Positions 1 through 11,450 are shown, counted from the first letter of the stretch. The stretch: 64,000 nucleotides of DNA from Pandoraea pnomenusa (GCF_000767615.3 NZ_CP009553.3:2108001-2172000); one strand, 5' to 3'. A program made the numbers and translations. The notes: generated by a model from the sequence alone, not told the origin.

Positions 1-48
1 GAAGACGACGAGCAGTTGTTGCAGTCGCTGTTGGCGCACACGCGTTGA
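1..48 (+). CDS. C-terminal end of an unidentified protein (partial)
   Basis: An open frame enters from the left edge and codes for the last 15 residues of a protein (ending LLAHTR) before a TGA stop. The residues are too few to name a family. The short acidic/leucine-rich tail fits a soluble protein, but that is only a guess. The gap that follows, to the first recognisable gene, holds no obvious terminator. Confidence 0.4.
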   Translation, partial: EDDEQLLQSLLAHTR

Positions 49-283
49 TCGCCGCTGCTGTGCGGCCGGTGTCATACGCAAAGTGGGTTGGTCGGGAATT
101 GTCCGAAAAGTCGCGCGTGGCGTGCGGGCGGGTGAGCCGACATTGCTAAGGTGTGGGCACTTTCCCCTTCAGGTGTCTGCGTCGACCATGTCCCTGCCGC
201 CTTGTCTGCTTTTCCTCTCGTCTTTTCTCTCTCTCGTCTCCGGTTCGTCGAGCCATTTGTGTCGCGTTGTACGTATTGCGAAC

Positions 284-1279
284 GTGCCTCGCTTTGCGAG
301 TCTTAGGCGGCGCCTGTTGGCTGCGGGGCTGGCCGCGGTCGCGCTGACGGCACACGCCGGTGAGCCAACGCTGCCGGGAATGCCGAGGTTGTCCCATCCG
401 CCCGAGGAGATAGCGGTGCAATGGCCTGCGCAGACGTCAGGGCCGGATGCTTCCGCCGACAGCCCGACCCTGTCGCGCATCGCACAGCGCGAACGCATCG
501 TGCTGGGGTTTCGCCAGACGGCGGTGCCTTTCTCGTATGTGGACGCGCACGACGCCCCGACCGGGCTCGCATGGGCACTTTGCGCACGCGTCGTGGCCGC
601 CTTGCAGCGTTCGTTGAATCTGCCCACGTTGCGTATCACGCCGGTACGCGTGATCGAGCAGATGCGTGCACCGATGGTCAAGGGCGAGGCGATCGACATC
701 GACTGCGCGCCGTCGACGGTCACGGCCGAGCGTTCCCGGCAGGTGGCGTTCAGCCTGCCGTACTATGCCAGCGACGTTCGGCTGCTGGTGCGCCGGGGCA
801 GCGGCATCGACGGCATCGCGCAGCTTCGCGGGCTGCGTCTCGCGGTGGTGCAGGGCACGACAGCCGAACGACTCGTGCGCGCGCGGCACGCCCAGTCCGG
901 GTTCCAACTGTTGATGGCGCGCGATTACGACGACGCATTTCGCATGCTCGGCGCGCACCGCGCCCAGGCGCTGGCTCTGGACGAGGTGTTGCTCGAAGGC
1001 TTGCGCGCGACGAGCAAGACGCCGGGCGCGTTCGAGATCGTCGGGTCGCCGCTCGCCGACCCGCCTGAACGTTACGCGCTGGTGCTCCCGAACGACGACC
1101 CCGTTTTCAAGGCACATGTCGATGCCGCGCTCGCAGAGCTGTTTCGCAGCGGCGACATGGCGCATCTGCAAAAGACCTGGCTTCAGACCCGCGTACCGCC
1201 GCACGGTCACGAGCTCCATGTGGAACCGTCGGAGGACGTACTCGCGCTCTGGCAGGAGGGCGGTGATCTCGTCGAGTAA
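284..1279 (+). CDS. Amino-acid-type periplasmic substrate-binding protein (SBP family 3), copy 1
   Basis: The protein resembles the solute-binding component of polar amino acid ABC importers. Signs are a strand-turn around VPFSYVD, the DIDCAPSTVT segment, and FSLPYYASDVRLLV in the middle of the chain. The frame is open from 83, but a GTG at 284 gives 331 residues with a normal export signal (RRRLLAAG, then AHA), almost the length of the 333-residue paralogue that follows. ATG codons at 83 and 188 are alternatives and would add an odd N-terminal extension. The ribosome site for 284 is weak, so the start is uncertain. No permease or ATPase gene is adjacent, so it either serves a distant transporter or acts as a sensor or scavenging protein. 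Confidence 0.75.
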   Translation: MPRFASLRRRLLAAGLAAVALTAHAGEPTLPGMPRLSHPPEEIAVQWPAQTSGPDASADSPTLSRIAQRERIVLGFRQTAVPFSYVDAHDAPTGLAWALCARVVAALQRSLNLPTLRITPVRVIEQMRAPMVKGEAIDIDCAPSTVTAERSRQVAFSLPYYASDVRLLVRRGSGIDGIAQLRGLRLAVVQGTTAERLVRARHAQSGFQLLMARDYDDAFRMLGAHRAQALALDEVLLEGLRATSKTPGAFEIVGSPLADPPERYALVLPNDDPVFKAHVDAALAELFRSGDMAHLQKTWLQTRVPPHGHELHVEPSEDVLALWQEGGDLVE

Positions 1280-1343
1280 TGGCCCGGCAGGTGCACATAA
1301 GCTAATGACAAACGCGTCTTTGCTTCGCATCAGCGATATCTGT

Positions 1344-1378
1344 AAATTCCTATCGTGCTGTCATTTCGATAGGAATTT
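1344..1378 (+). promoter_or_regulatory. Perfect 12-bp inverted repeat covering the ribosome site of the next gene
   Basis: AAATTCCTATCG (1344-1355) and CGATAGGAATTT (1367-1378) are exact reverse complements separated by 11 bases. The right arm contains the AGGAA that would serve as Shine-Dalgarno for the GTG at 1382. In RNA this hairpin would mask the ribosome site. As DNA it could equally be a repressor operator. The sequence is seen directly; the function is inferred. Confidence 0.6.
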
Positions 1379-1381
1379 GCT

Positions 1382-2383
1382 GTGAACGGTTTCAACGAAG
1401 TCAACAACTGGAAGGCTGCACCCAAACGCCTCGCCGCGGGCGTGTCGTTCTCGATCGCCGCTTTGGGCATCGCTTTGGGTGCCATGTCGGCAGCCTCGGC
1501 AGCCACGCCGGCCAACCCCGCCAAAGCGAACGCGTCAGTGGTGCCGCTGCCCTCGGTGAACGGCGAGCTGACCGGCACCCTCAAGAAAATTCACGATACC
1601 GGCCTGATCACGCTTGGCTATCGCGAAGCGGCGATTCCGTTTGCCTACGTTACCGACAAGGGCAAGCCGGTCGGGTACGCGATGGACCTTTGCCATGCGG
1701 TGGTCGATGCGGTGAAGTCGGCGCTCCACATGCCGAATCTGCGCGTGCGCGAGATGTCGATCACGCCGCAGAACCGAATTCCGCTCGTCAAGAACGGCAC
1801 GGTCGATCTGGACTGCGCACCGAACACCATCACGCCGGAGCGTGCCGAGCAGGTCGGCTTCAGCCATCCCTACTACGTGTCGGAAGTGCGGTTGCTGGTC
1901 AACACGAAAGACAACATCCGTTCGCTGGAAGACCTCAAGGGGCAGAACCTCGTGGCGTCGGCCGGCTCGACTGGCGAGCGCCTGGCGCGCATGCAGGCCG
2001 ACAAGATCGGCTACCGCGTGATTCCGGCCCGCGACCATGGCGAGTCGATGCTCACGCTCGAGACGGGGCGTGCCAAGGCGTTCGCGCTCGACGACGTGCT
2101 CCTCGCGGGGTTCCGCGCCAACGCACGCGACCCGGGGGCGCTCGCCATCGTGGGGGCGCCGCTGGAGACGGAGCTCAACGCGCTGATCCTGCGTCGCGAC
2201 GATCCGCAGTTCAAGCGCTTTGTCGACACCACGCTCGCGCATCTGTTCAGCTCGGGCGAAATTCGCCGGATTCAGCGTACGTGGTTCCAGCAACCGATCC
2301 CGCCGCGCAACGTGAATCTGAATCTCGAACCGAGCAAGGAAGTCCTCGAGGTCTGGCGCCAGGGGGCGCAAGTGAGCGAGTAA
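1382..2383 (+). CDS. Amino-acid-type periplasmic substrate-binding protein (SBP family 3), copy 2
   Basis: This 333-residue protein is a clear paralogue of the upstream gene. It shares PFAYV, LDCAPNTITPERAEQVGFS, HPYYVSEVRLLV and the C-terminal IQRTWFQ...PP region. Residues about 20-40 form a signal peptide ending in SAASA. The start is GTG at 1382, with AGGAA six bases upstream that lies inside a perfect hairpin. The two copies are 102 bp apart in the same orientation and look like a tandem duplication. As with copy 1, no transporter membrane or ATPase gene is adjacent, so the ligand (probably a polar amino acid) cannot be fixed from context. Confidence 0.85.
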   Translation: MNGFNEVNNWKAAPKRLAAGVSFSIAALGIALGAMSAASAATPANPAKANASVVPLPSVNGELTGTLKKIHDTGLITLGYREAAIPFAYVTDKGKPVGYAMDLCHAVVDAVKSALHMPNLRVREMSITPQNRIPLVKNGTVDLDCAPNTITPERAEQVGFSHPYYVSEVRLLVNTKDNIRSLEDLKGQNLVASAGSTGERLARMQADKIGYRVIPARDHGESMLTLETGRAKAFALDDVLLAGFRANARDPGALAIVGAPLETELNALILRRDDPQFKRFVDTTLAHLFSSGEIRRIQRTWFQQPIPPRNVNLNLEPSKEVLEVWRQGAQVSE

Positions 2384-2397
2384 CGTCCGATGGACGT

Positions 2398-2452
2398 CGG
2401 TTCGACGCCGGTTCGACGCCGGTTAGAGGCCGGTTAGCGGCCGGTTAGCGGC
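2398..2452. repeat. Five tandem 11-bp units downstream of the second SBP gene
   Basis: Five units in perfect 11-bp phase: CGGTTCGACGC twice, CGGTTAGAGGC once, CGGTTAGCGGC twice. They lie between the stop codon of the binding protein and its terminator. They are non-coding and look like recent slippage. Confidence 0.85.
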
Positions 2453-2496
2453 CGACCGGTGCGAGCCTCGCTCGCCCCCGAGTCAGTCCGGGCCGA

Positions 2497-2528
2497 AGCC
2501 CGCCGATAGCGATATCGGCGGGCTTTTT
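2497..2528 (+). terminator. Rho-independent terminator of the SBP genes
   Basis: A 12-bp perfect stem (AGCCCGCCGATA with TATCGGCGGGCT) and a 4-base loop run directly into five T residues. It closes the binding-protein unit and insulates the kdp operon. Confidence 0.9.
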
Positions 2529-2542
2529 GTCGTCTGCCCGTG

Positions 2543-2559
2543 TTTACTCGCTGTTTACA
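2543..2559 (+). promoter_or_regulatory. Candidate KdpE operator upstream of kdp
   Basis: TTTACT-N5-TTTACA stands about 130 bp before the first kdp start, followed by a T/C-rich stretch. The KdpE site in enterobacterial kdpFABC promoters is described as a T-rich half-site repeat of the form TTTATA-N5-TTTACA, so spacing and sequence agree. No confident -10 box was found; the assignment is by analogy. Confidence 0.45.
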
Positions 2560-2685
2560 CCTCCTTTCCCCCTTTTGTCCCCTTCTTTACGCGCCGATCC
2601 GTATCGTTCAGGGCACGGTCGGCATGCGCATGCAAGGGCGCGTCGCGCCAGTGGTGTGCCGGCCGCCACACGAAAGGGAATTGTC

Positions 2686-2778
2686 ATGGACTGGATATAT
2701 CTCGGCGTCCTGGGGGTGTTCGTCGCCACGACCGTCGGCTTTGTCGCGTTTTGCGCGTCGGTAGGGGGCAAGCAATGA
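2686..2778 (+). CDS. 30-residue membrane microprotein ORF coupled to kdpF
   Basis: An ATG with AAAGGGA nine bases upstream opens a 30-codon frame (starts [12 protein letters not shown], ends SVGGKQ). Almost the whole peptide is one hydrophobic helix with a short polar tail. Its TGA overlaps the ATG of kdpF by four bases (ATGA), the same coupling used between kdpF and kdpA. It is therefore probably translated as the first gene of the kdp operon. It is not KdpF, which follows. A role in Kdp assembly or stability is an inference from position only. Confidence 0.6.
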   Translation: MDWIYLGVLGVFVATTVGFVAFCASVGGKQ

Positions 2779-2867
2779 CAGCCATGTACTGGCTGAGCGG
2801 CGGACTGACGCTTGCGCTGCTCGCTTATCTCATCTACGCGCTGTTCAAGCCGGAGGACCTCGCATGA
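2775..2867 (+). CDS. kdpF: KdpF, small subunit of the K+-transporting ATPase
   Basis: A 30-residue single-span peptide with the family hallmarks: [20 protein letters not shown] followed by KPEDLA. KdpF sits in the membrane and stabilises the KdpFABC complex. The ATG overlaps the stop of the preceding microprotein, and its own TGA overlaps the ATG of kdpA (2864), so the three are translationally coupled. Confidence 0.92.
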   Translation: MTAMYWLSGGLTLALLAYLIYALFKPEDLA

Positions 2868-4669
2868 CGCTCAACGCATGGATTCAGCTCGGCGTGTTCC
2901 TCGCCGCGCTGCTGGTGCTGGCGCGTCCGCTCGGCCGTTTCATGGCCGACGTGCTTGCCGGCGAATCGCGCGTGAACCGCTGGTTCGCGCCGCTCGAGCG
3001 CACACTCTATCGACTGTGCGGAATCGATCCCGACAAGGAAATGCACTGGCGGGCCTACGCCGTGGCGCTGCTCGGCTTCAACGCGCTTGGCGCGCTCGCC
3101 GTGTATGCGCTGCAGCGATGGCAGGTCTGGCTGCCGCTCAACCCGCAAGGGTTTGGCGCGGTCACGCCCGACTCGTCGCTGAACACTGCCGTGAGTTTCG
3201 TGGCCAACACGAACTGGCAGGGGTACGCTGGCGAGTCGACGATGAGCTATCTCACGCAGATGCTTGGCCTGGCGGTGCAGAACTTCCTGTCGGCAGCCAC
3301 GGGCATTGCGGTCGTCATCGCCCTGATTCGCGGGTTTGCGCGTCATACGGCGCAGACCATCGGTAATTTCTGGGTCGACATGACGCGCATCACGCTCTAC
3401 ATCCTGATGCCGCTGTGCGTGGTGTTGGCCGCCGCGTTGATGAGCCAGGGCGTGATTCAGAACTTTGACGCCTACAAGGACGTCACGACGCTTCAGGTCA
3501 CTCACTACGACAACCCGGTGCTCGGCGCCGACGGCCAGCCGAAGACCGATGCCGCGGGCAAGCCGGTGACGGTGCCGGCGCTCACGCACACGCAAACCCT
3601 GCCGATGGGCCCGGTGGCTTCGCAGGAAGCGATCAAGATGCTCGGCACCAACGGGGGCGGCTTTTTCAACGCGAACTCGGCGCACCCCTACGAGAACCCG
3701 ACGCCGTTGTCGAACTTCCTCGAGATCCTCGCCATCTTCCTGATTCCGGCCGCGCTTTGCCACACGTTCGGGCGCATGGTCGGCGACCGTCGCCAGGGGC
3801 TGGCGATTCTCGCAGCCATGACCATCGCCTTCTCGATCGCGGCGGTGGCGACCGTGTCGGCCGAACAGGCGGGCAATCCGGTGCTCGCTCCGCTCGGTGT
3901 CGATCAGCAGGCCAGCGCCACCCAGCCGGGCGGCAACATGGAAGGCAAGGAAACGCGCTTCGGTATTGTTGCATCGGGCATTTTCGCCACGGTCACGACG
4001 GCAGCGTCGTGCGGCGCGGTCAACGCCATGCACGATTCGCTCACGCCGCTGGGCGGCCTCGTGCCGATGCTGCTGATGCAACTCGGCGAAGTGATCTTCG
4101 GCGGGGTGGGCTCGGGCCTGTACGGCATGCTCGTCTTCGCCATGCTCGCGGTCTTCGTGGCGGGTCTCATGATCGGCCGCACCCCGGAGTACCTGGGCAA
4201 GAAGATCGAGGCGTTCGAGATGAAGATGGTGGCCGTGGCCGTGCTCATGACGCCGCTGCTCGTGCTGTGCGGCACCGCGCTCGCCGTGCTCTTGCCGATG
4301 GGGCAGGCGGGTGTGGCGAACCCGGCAACGCATGGCTTCTCGGAAATTCTCTACGCCTACAGCTCGGCCGCGAACAACAACGGCAGCGCGTTCGCCGGTC
4401 TGTCGGCCAACACGCCGTTCTACAACACCACGCTCGCCATAGCGATGTGGTTCGGCAGGTTCTGGGTGATCGTGCCGGTCCTGGCGATTGCCGGCGGGCT
4501 GGCTCGCAAGAAGCGTATCGCCGCAACGTCGGGCACGTTGCCCACGCATGGACCGCTGTTTGTCGTGCTGCTGCTCGGCACGGTGCTGCTGGTGGGCGCG
4601 CTCACCTACGTGCCGGCGCTTGCGCTGGGTCCGGTCGCCGAACATCTGGCGATGATCGGTGCGCATTGA
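2864..4669 (+). CDS. kdpA: KdpA, potassium-binding channel-like subunit of the Kdp ATPase
   Basis: This 601-residue polytopic inner-membrane protein binds and conducts K+ in the high-affinity KdpFABC pump. It is related to the SKT channel-like superfamily, with four repeated pore units. Visible signatures are NTNWQGY near residue 115, [15 protein letters not shown] near 262 and [11 protein letters not shown] near 503, which lie in selectivity-filter loops. The length matches the usual KdpA size. It is coupled to kdpF by a 4-bp overlap and followed 28 bp later by kdpB. Expression is expected under K+ limitation through KdpDE encoded downstream. Confidence 0.97.
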   Translation: MTLNAWIQLGVFLAALLVLARPLGRFMADVLAGESRVNRWFAPLERTLYRLCGIDPDKEMHWRAYAVALLGFNALGALAVYALQRWQVWLPLNPQGFGAVTPDSSLNTAVSFVANTNWQGYAGESTMSYLTQMLGLAVQNFLSAATGIAVVIALIRGFARHTAQTIGNFWVDMTRITLYILMPLCVVLAAALMSQGVIQNFDAYKDVTTLQVTHYDNPVLGADGQPKTDAAGKPVTVPALTHTQTLPMGPVASQEAIKMLGTNGGGFFNANSAHPYENPTPLSNFLEILAIFLIPAALCHTFGRMVGDRRQGLAILAAMTIAFSIAAVATVSAEQAGNPVLAPLGVDQQASATQPGGNMEGKETRFGIVASGIFATVTTAASCGAVNAMHDSLTPLGGLVPMLLMQLGEVIFGGVGSGLYGMLVFAMLAVFVAGLMIGRTPEYLGKKIEAFEMKMVAVAVLMTPLLVLCGTALAVLLPMGQAGVANPATHGFSEILYAYSSAANNNGSAFAGLSANTPFYNTTLAIAMWFGRFWVIVPVLAIAGGLARKKRIAATSGTLPTHGPLFVVLLLGTVLLVGALTYVPALALGPVAEHLAMIGAH

Positions 4670-4697
4670 ATATTGAAGCGAGGCATTCGAGGCACTC

Positions 4698-6824
<2,127 letters not shown>

Positions 6825-6886
6825 TCTCGCGGCGCCCGGGCACGCGGTGCCCGGGCCACTTGCTCATACTTCAAGGAATCGATGTC

Positions 6887-7477
6887 ATGAAAACCCTCTT
6901 GCGACCGATGTTGAGCCTGTTCGTGGTGCTCTCGGTCATCACGGGTCTGGTGTATCCGCTGGTCGTCACCGGTATCGGGCGCGCGGCGTTCTCGCACGAA
7001 GCGGCCGGCAGCCTCGTCTTCGACGGGCGCGGGAAGGCCGTGGGCTCGTCGCTGATCGGCCAGAATTTCGACGCGCCGAATTACTTCTGGGGACGCCTCT
7101 CGGCCACGGCGCCCAACCCGGACAATGGCACGGCATCCGGCGGCTCGAACTATGGTCCGCTCAATCCGGCACTGGCCGACGCCGTCAAGGCGCGCATCGC
7201 CGCGCTGCGCGACGCCGATCCCGACGCCACGTTGCCGGTGCCCGCCGATCTGGTGACGGCGTCGGCAAGCGGGCTCGACCCGGACATCAGCCCGGCCGCC
7301 GCCGCGTACCAGATCGCGCGTGTGGCCAAGGCCCGTAACATGGCGCCGGAAGCCGTGCAGGCACTCGTGGCGCGTCACACGTCGGGTCGCCAGTGGGGAA
7401 TTTTCGGAGAGCCCCGGGTGAATGTTCTGAGACTCAACATGGCGTTGGACGAGTCCGCGCGAGGCGGCGTCCGATAA
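6887..7477 (+). CDS. kdpC: KdpC, accessory subunit of the Kdp ATPase
   Basis: The 196-residue protein has one N-terminal membrane span (about residues 8-30, [15 protein letters not shown]) and a periplasmic domain with GQNF..P.YFWGR and NYGPLNP motifs. KdpC helps hold the complex together and increases K+ affinity. A good AAGGAA ribosome site sits seven bases before the ATG at 6887, which rules out the longer upstream frame. The next gene, kdpD, starts 230 bp downstream. The gap has no clear terminator. Confidence 0.96.
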   Translation: MKTLLRPMLSLFVVLSVITGLVYPLVVTGIGRAAFSHEAAGSLVFDGRGKAVGSSLIGQNFDAPNYFWGRLSATAPNPDNGTASGGSNYGPLNPALADAVKARIAALRDADPDATLPVPADLVTASASGLDPDISPAAAAYQIARVAKARNMAPEAVQALVARHTSGRQWGIFGEPRVNVLRLNMALDESARGGVR

Positions 7478-7707
7478 GCGCGCCGACGGCGGCCGTGGAC
7501 CGGGAATCGCTGGTTTTGCCCGGTCGCCTGCGGTAGATTGGCGGTGCGCCTTTTGCGCGCCGCCTTTTACGTCATCGGGCGACCGGTGATGTTGTCCGGG
7601 TTGGGCGGCACGGGCGGGTGACGTGGGCGCCCCGCGGGCCATCCCGCCTCAACCGGGCGCCGGGAGGACGAACCTCTCGGCTGGCGCATTTTCACTGGAA
7701 CGATTCG

Positions 7708-10620
7708 ATGGCAGGCATGGAACGCCCCGATCCCGACGAATTACTCGACAAGCTGCATCGCGACGAAGCGCGCGAGCAGCGCGGGCGTCTGAAGATTTTC
7801 TTCGGTGCGTCGGCTGGCGTCGGCAAGACATTCGCGATGTTGCAGGCCGCGCGCAAGCTACGCGATGAGGGCACCGACGTCGTGGTCGGCGTGCTCGAGA
7901 CACACGGCCGCGAAGAAACGGCGAGTTTGCTCGAAGACCTCGAAGTGTTGCCGCAGCAGTCGGTCGAGTATCGTGGCCGGGTGTTGCGCGAGTTCGACCT
8001 CGACGGCATGCTCGCGCGCAAGCCTGCCGTGGCATTGATCGACGAACTGGCGCACACGAACGTGCCTGGCGGCCGACACCCGAAGCGCTGGCAGGACGTG
8101 CAGGAGTTGCTGGGGGCTGGCATCGACGTGTACACCACGCTCAACGTGCAGCACCTGGAACGGCTCAACGACGTGGTCGGACAGATCACCGGCATCCGCG
8201 TGTGGGAGACGGTGCCGGATCGCGTGTTCGATCTGGCCGACGAGGTGAAGCTGGTCGATCTGCCGCCTGACGAGTTGCTCGAGCGCATGCGCGAGGGCAA
8301 GGTGTACCTGCCGGCGCAGGCGGAGCGGGCCGTGCGCAACTTCTTCCGCAAGGGCAATCTGATCGCGTTGCGCGAGCTGGCGCTGCGCCGCACCGCGGAC
8401 CGGGTGGACGCGCAGATGCGCGAGTACCGTGCGGATCAGTCGATCGGGCATGTCTGGCAGGCGCGCGAGCGACTGCTTGTCGCGATCGGCCCGGGCCCGG
8501 AAGGGGTGACCCTTGTGCGTGCCGCGGCGCGGCTGGCGGCGAGTCTGCGCGCCGACTGGTTGGCCGTGCATGTGGAGACCCCCGCCATTCTGAAGCAATC
8601 GCCCGAGCGTCGGGAAGGGACGTACGCGACGCTCAAGCTCGCCCAGGAACTCGGCGCAGAGACGCTGACGCTCGACGGCGCGCACGCGGCGGCCACACTG
8701 CTTGCCTACGCGCAGATGCGCAATGTCTCGAAGCTGGTCGTCGGCGCGAGCGGCGCGCGGCGCTGGTGGACGGCGCACACGCCGTTGCACGAGCAACTGG
8801 TGCGGCTCGCGCGCGGCGTGGAAGTCGTGCTGATTGCCCCGGCGGCGGGCGATGCCTCGGCGGACAGGCGCGTGGTGCGCGGCGATTGGCGCGACTGGGT
8901 CGATACGGCGGTGCCGGAGCTCGGGATCGTCGGTGGGCCGTGGCGTGCCTACGCGTGGGCGGCCGCCGTGTGCGGCGCGGTGTCGCTCGCTGCCGCTGAG
9001 CTCACCTCGTTCCTCGATCTCGCCAACATTGCCATGCTGTATCTGCTCGGCGTGATCGCGGTCGCCATGCGACTGGGGCGTGGGCCGGGAGTCTTGGCGT
9101 CGTTCCTGTCGGTGGTGGCGTTCGACTTCTTCTTCGTGCCGCCGAAGATGTCGCTCTCGGTCTCCGACACGCAGTACCTGCTCACGTTCGCCGTCATGCT
9201 CACGGTAGCGCTCGTCATCAGTCACCTGACGACGAGTCTGCGATTTCAGGCGCGACTGGCCACCTGGCGCGAACGACGGACGGGCGCGGTGTACGCGATG
9301 GCGCGCGAACTGGCGGCGGCGCTCACGACGACGCAGATTCTGGAGATCGGGGCGCGCCACGTGCGCGAGGTGTTTCAGGCGCGCGTGGCCCTGTTGCTGC
9401 CGGACAGTCAGGGCAGCGTGCGTCAGCCCGTGGAGAATGTGCAGGTCGAGACGATGCCCGCGCATATCGATACGGATGTCGCGCAATGGGTCTACGACCG
9501 TCAGCAGGCCGCGGGCCGCGGCACCGATACGCTGCCCGCGTCGGATGCTTACTACCTGCCGCTGCGCGCCCCGATGCGCACGCGCGGCGTACTCGTGGTT
9601 GCCGCGCAGCCGAACGCGGACGGCGCGCTCGGCTCACCGGAGCAGCATCGTTTGCTCGACACGTTCGCGGCGCAGATCGCGCTGGCGCTCGAGCGCGTGC
9701 ATTACGTGGAGATTGCCCAGGATGCGCTGGTGACGATGGAGTCGGAGCGGCTGCGCAATTCACTGCTGTCGGCGATCTCGCACGATCTGCGCACGCCGCT
9801 GACCTCGATCGTCGGCTTCGCGAGCATGCTCTGCCGCAATGCGCAAACGCCGGGGCCGCTGCGCGCCGAGCTCGTCGATGCCATCCACGAGGAAGCGCAG
9901 CGCATGACCGGGCTGGTGACCAACCTGCTCGATATGGCGAAGTTGCAGGCCGGTGGCGTGCAACTCAATCGTCAGTGGCAAATGCTCGAGGAGGTTGTGG
10001 GTACGTCGCTGAGGGCCTGTCGCCGAGTGCTGGCCGCACACGCGGTCACCACCCGGTTGCCGGCCGACCTGCCGCTGCTTCGCTTCGATGCGGTGCTGCT
10101 CGAGCGATTGTTCGCAAACCTGCTGGAGAACGCTGCCAAGTATTCGCCGCCCGGTTCGCACATCGAGATCGCCGCGCGCGTGCGGGGCGACATGGTGGAG
10201 GTGAGCGTGAGTGACGACGGCCCGGGGCTGCCTGCCGGCACGGAGGGCCGCATCTTCGAGAAATTCATGCGGGGGGAGAAAGAGTCGTCGAAGCCCGGCA
10301 TCGGACTCGGACTGGCGATCTGTCGCGCCATCGTTGAGGCGCACGGCGGTAGAATCCACGCTGACAACGTGCCACAGGGGCACGGTGCGCGCTTCACCTT
10401 CACGCTGCCGGTCGAGACCCCGCCTGAGGCTCCCCTTGGCCCGCTTGCACCGCTGGCACCACTGGCGGCGATGCGGGGCGATGCGGCGCTCCCCGGGCAG
10501 GACGACGACCGTGCATCGCCGAGTGGGCGTGAGGGCCTCGACGAGGACGCCGCCGGCCATCACGATGACGCGCATCCGACACGCGAGCCAGGCACCAACG
10601 CGACACGAGAACATGAGTGA
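7708..10620 (+). CDS. kdpD: KdpD, K+/turgor sensor histidine kinase
   Basis: At 970 residues this is the kinase that phosphorylates KdpE. Domains in order: an N-terminal KdpD sensor domain with Walker-A-like GASAGVGKT (about 30-40), a universal-stress-protein-like domain (about 255-370), four closely packed membrane spans (about 405-510, DUF4118), a GAF-like region, a dimerisation/phosphoacceptor box SHDLRTPLTSIVG with histidine 692, and an ATPase domain ending GIGLGLAICRAIVEAHGG. The last 65 or so residues are a Pro/Ala-rich then acidic, histidine-containing tail not present in the E. coli protein. ATG 7708 has GGAACG upstream; ATG 7720 is an alternative. The stop overlaps kdpE by 8 bp. Confidence 0.95.
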   Translation: MAGMERPDPDELLDKLHRDEAREQRGRLKIFFGASAGVGKTFAMLQAARKLRDEGTDVVVGVLETHGREETASLLEDLEVLPQQSVEYRGRVLREFDLDGMLARKPAVALIDELAHTNVPGGRHPKRWQDVQELLGAGIDVYTTLNVQHLERLNDVVGQITGIRVWETVPDRVFDLADEVKLVDLPPDELLERMREGKVYLPAQAERAVRNFFRKGNLIALRELALRRTADRVDAQMREYRADQSIGHVWQARERLLVAIGPGPEGVTLVRAAARLAASLRADWLAVHVETPAILKQSPERREGTYATLKLAQELGAETLTLDGAHAAATLLAYAQMRNVSKLVVGASGARRWWTAHTPLHEQLVRLARGVEVVLIAPAAGDASADRRVVRGDWRDWVDTAVPELGIVGGPWRAYAWAAAVCGAVSLAAAELTSFLDLANIAMLYLLGVIAVAMRLGRGPGVLASFLSVVAFDFFFVPPKMSLSVSDTQYLLTFAVMLTVALVISHLTTSLRFQARLATWRERRTGAVYAMARELAAALTTTQILEIGARHVREVFQARVALLLPDSQGSVRQPVENVQVETMPAHIDTDVAQWVYDRQQAAGRGTDTLPASDAYYLPLRAPMRTRGVLVVAAQPNADGALGSPEQHRLLDTFAAQIALALERVHYVEIAQDALVTMESERLRNSLLSAISHDLRTPLTSIVGFASMLCRNAQTPGPLRAELVDAIHEEAQRMTGLVTNLLDMAKLQAGGVQLNRQWQMLEEVVGTSLRACRRVLAAHAVTTRLPADLPLLRFDAVLLERLFANLLENAAKYSPPGSHIEIAARVRGDMVEVSVSDDGPGLPAGTEGRIFEKFMRGEKESSKPGIGLGLAICRAIVEAHGGRIHADNVPQGHGARFTFTLPVETPPEAPLGPLAPLAPLAAMRGDAALPGQDDDRASPSGREGLDEDAAGHHDDAHPTREPGTNATREHE

Positions 10621-11323
10621 ACCGACCGTCACCATCGTGGTGATCGAAGACGAAAGACAAATTCGCCGATTTCTGCGCACTTCGCTCGAAGCCGAAGGCA
10701 TGATCGTTCACGAGGCGGAGGCCGGGCGGCAGGGCATGGTCGAGGCGGCCACGCGCAAGCCCGATCTGCTGATCGTGGATCTGGGCCTGCCGGATATCGA
10801 CGGCGTGGAAGTCATTCGCGAAGTGCGAAGCTGGACGGACATGCCGATCATCGTGCTGTCCGCCCGCAACGAGGAAGCGGAGAAGGTCGTGGCGCTCGAT
10901 GTGGGTGCCGACGACTATCTGACCAAGCCGTTCGGCGTGTCGGAGCTGCTCGCGCGGATTCGCGCGCAGTTGCGGCGTCATCATCGCGGTGGCAACGCTG
11001 AAACGCTCGACGAGGCGTTCTCGTTCGGCGAGATCAGCGTCGATCTGGCGCGCCGCAAGGTCACCCGGGCCGGCGAGGCCGTGCACCTCACTCCGATCGA
11101 GTACCGCCTGCTAGTCACGCTCGTGCGACACGCCGGGCGTGTGCTCACGCACCGCCAACTGCTCAAGGAGGTGTGGGGGCCGTCTCACGTCGAGAGCAAT
11201 CACTATCTGCGCATTTACATGGGACATCTGCGCCAGAAGCTCGAGGCCGATCCGGCCCAGCCGAAGCATATCCTCACGGAGACCGGCGTGGGCTATCGGC
11301 TCGAGGTCGACGCGACGAGTTGA
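10613..11323 (+). CDS. kdpE: KdpE, OmpR-type response regulator of the kdp operon
   Basis: A 236-residue regulator with a receiver domain (phosphoacceptor aspartate 56 in [11 protein letters not shown], lysine in DYLTKPFG) and a C-terminal winged helix ([30 protein letters not shown]). It is the partner of KdpD and activates kdpFABC. The ATG lies inside the 3' end of kdpD. A likely binding site is the TTTACT-N5-TTTACA element before the operon. Confidence 0.96.
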   Translation: MSEPTVTIVVIEDERQIRRFLRTSLEAEGMIVHEAEAGRQGMVEAATRKPDLLIVDLGLPDIDGVEVIREVRSWTDMPIIVLSARNEEAEKVVALDVGADDYLTKPFGVSELLARIRAQLRRHHRGGNAETLDEAFSFGEISVDLARRKVTRAGEAVHLTPIEYRLLVTLVRHAGRVLTHRQLLKEVWGPSHVESNHYLRIYMGHLRQKLEADPAQPKHILTETGVGYRLEVDATS

Positions 11324-11450
11324 GATCGGGCGGAACGGCGCGGGCGAAAACCCCTGTCGGCGACAGGGCGTCTCTCGGGATGTCGTCGCCTTTGATAGAA
11401 TCGCGCAGTTCCATCCGAAGCGCTCGGCTGTTGCCTCCGCCCCGGTTGAC

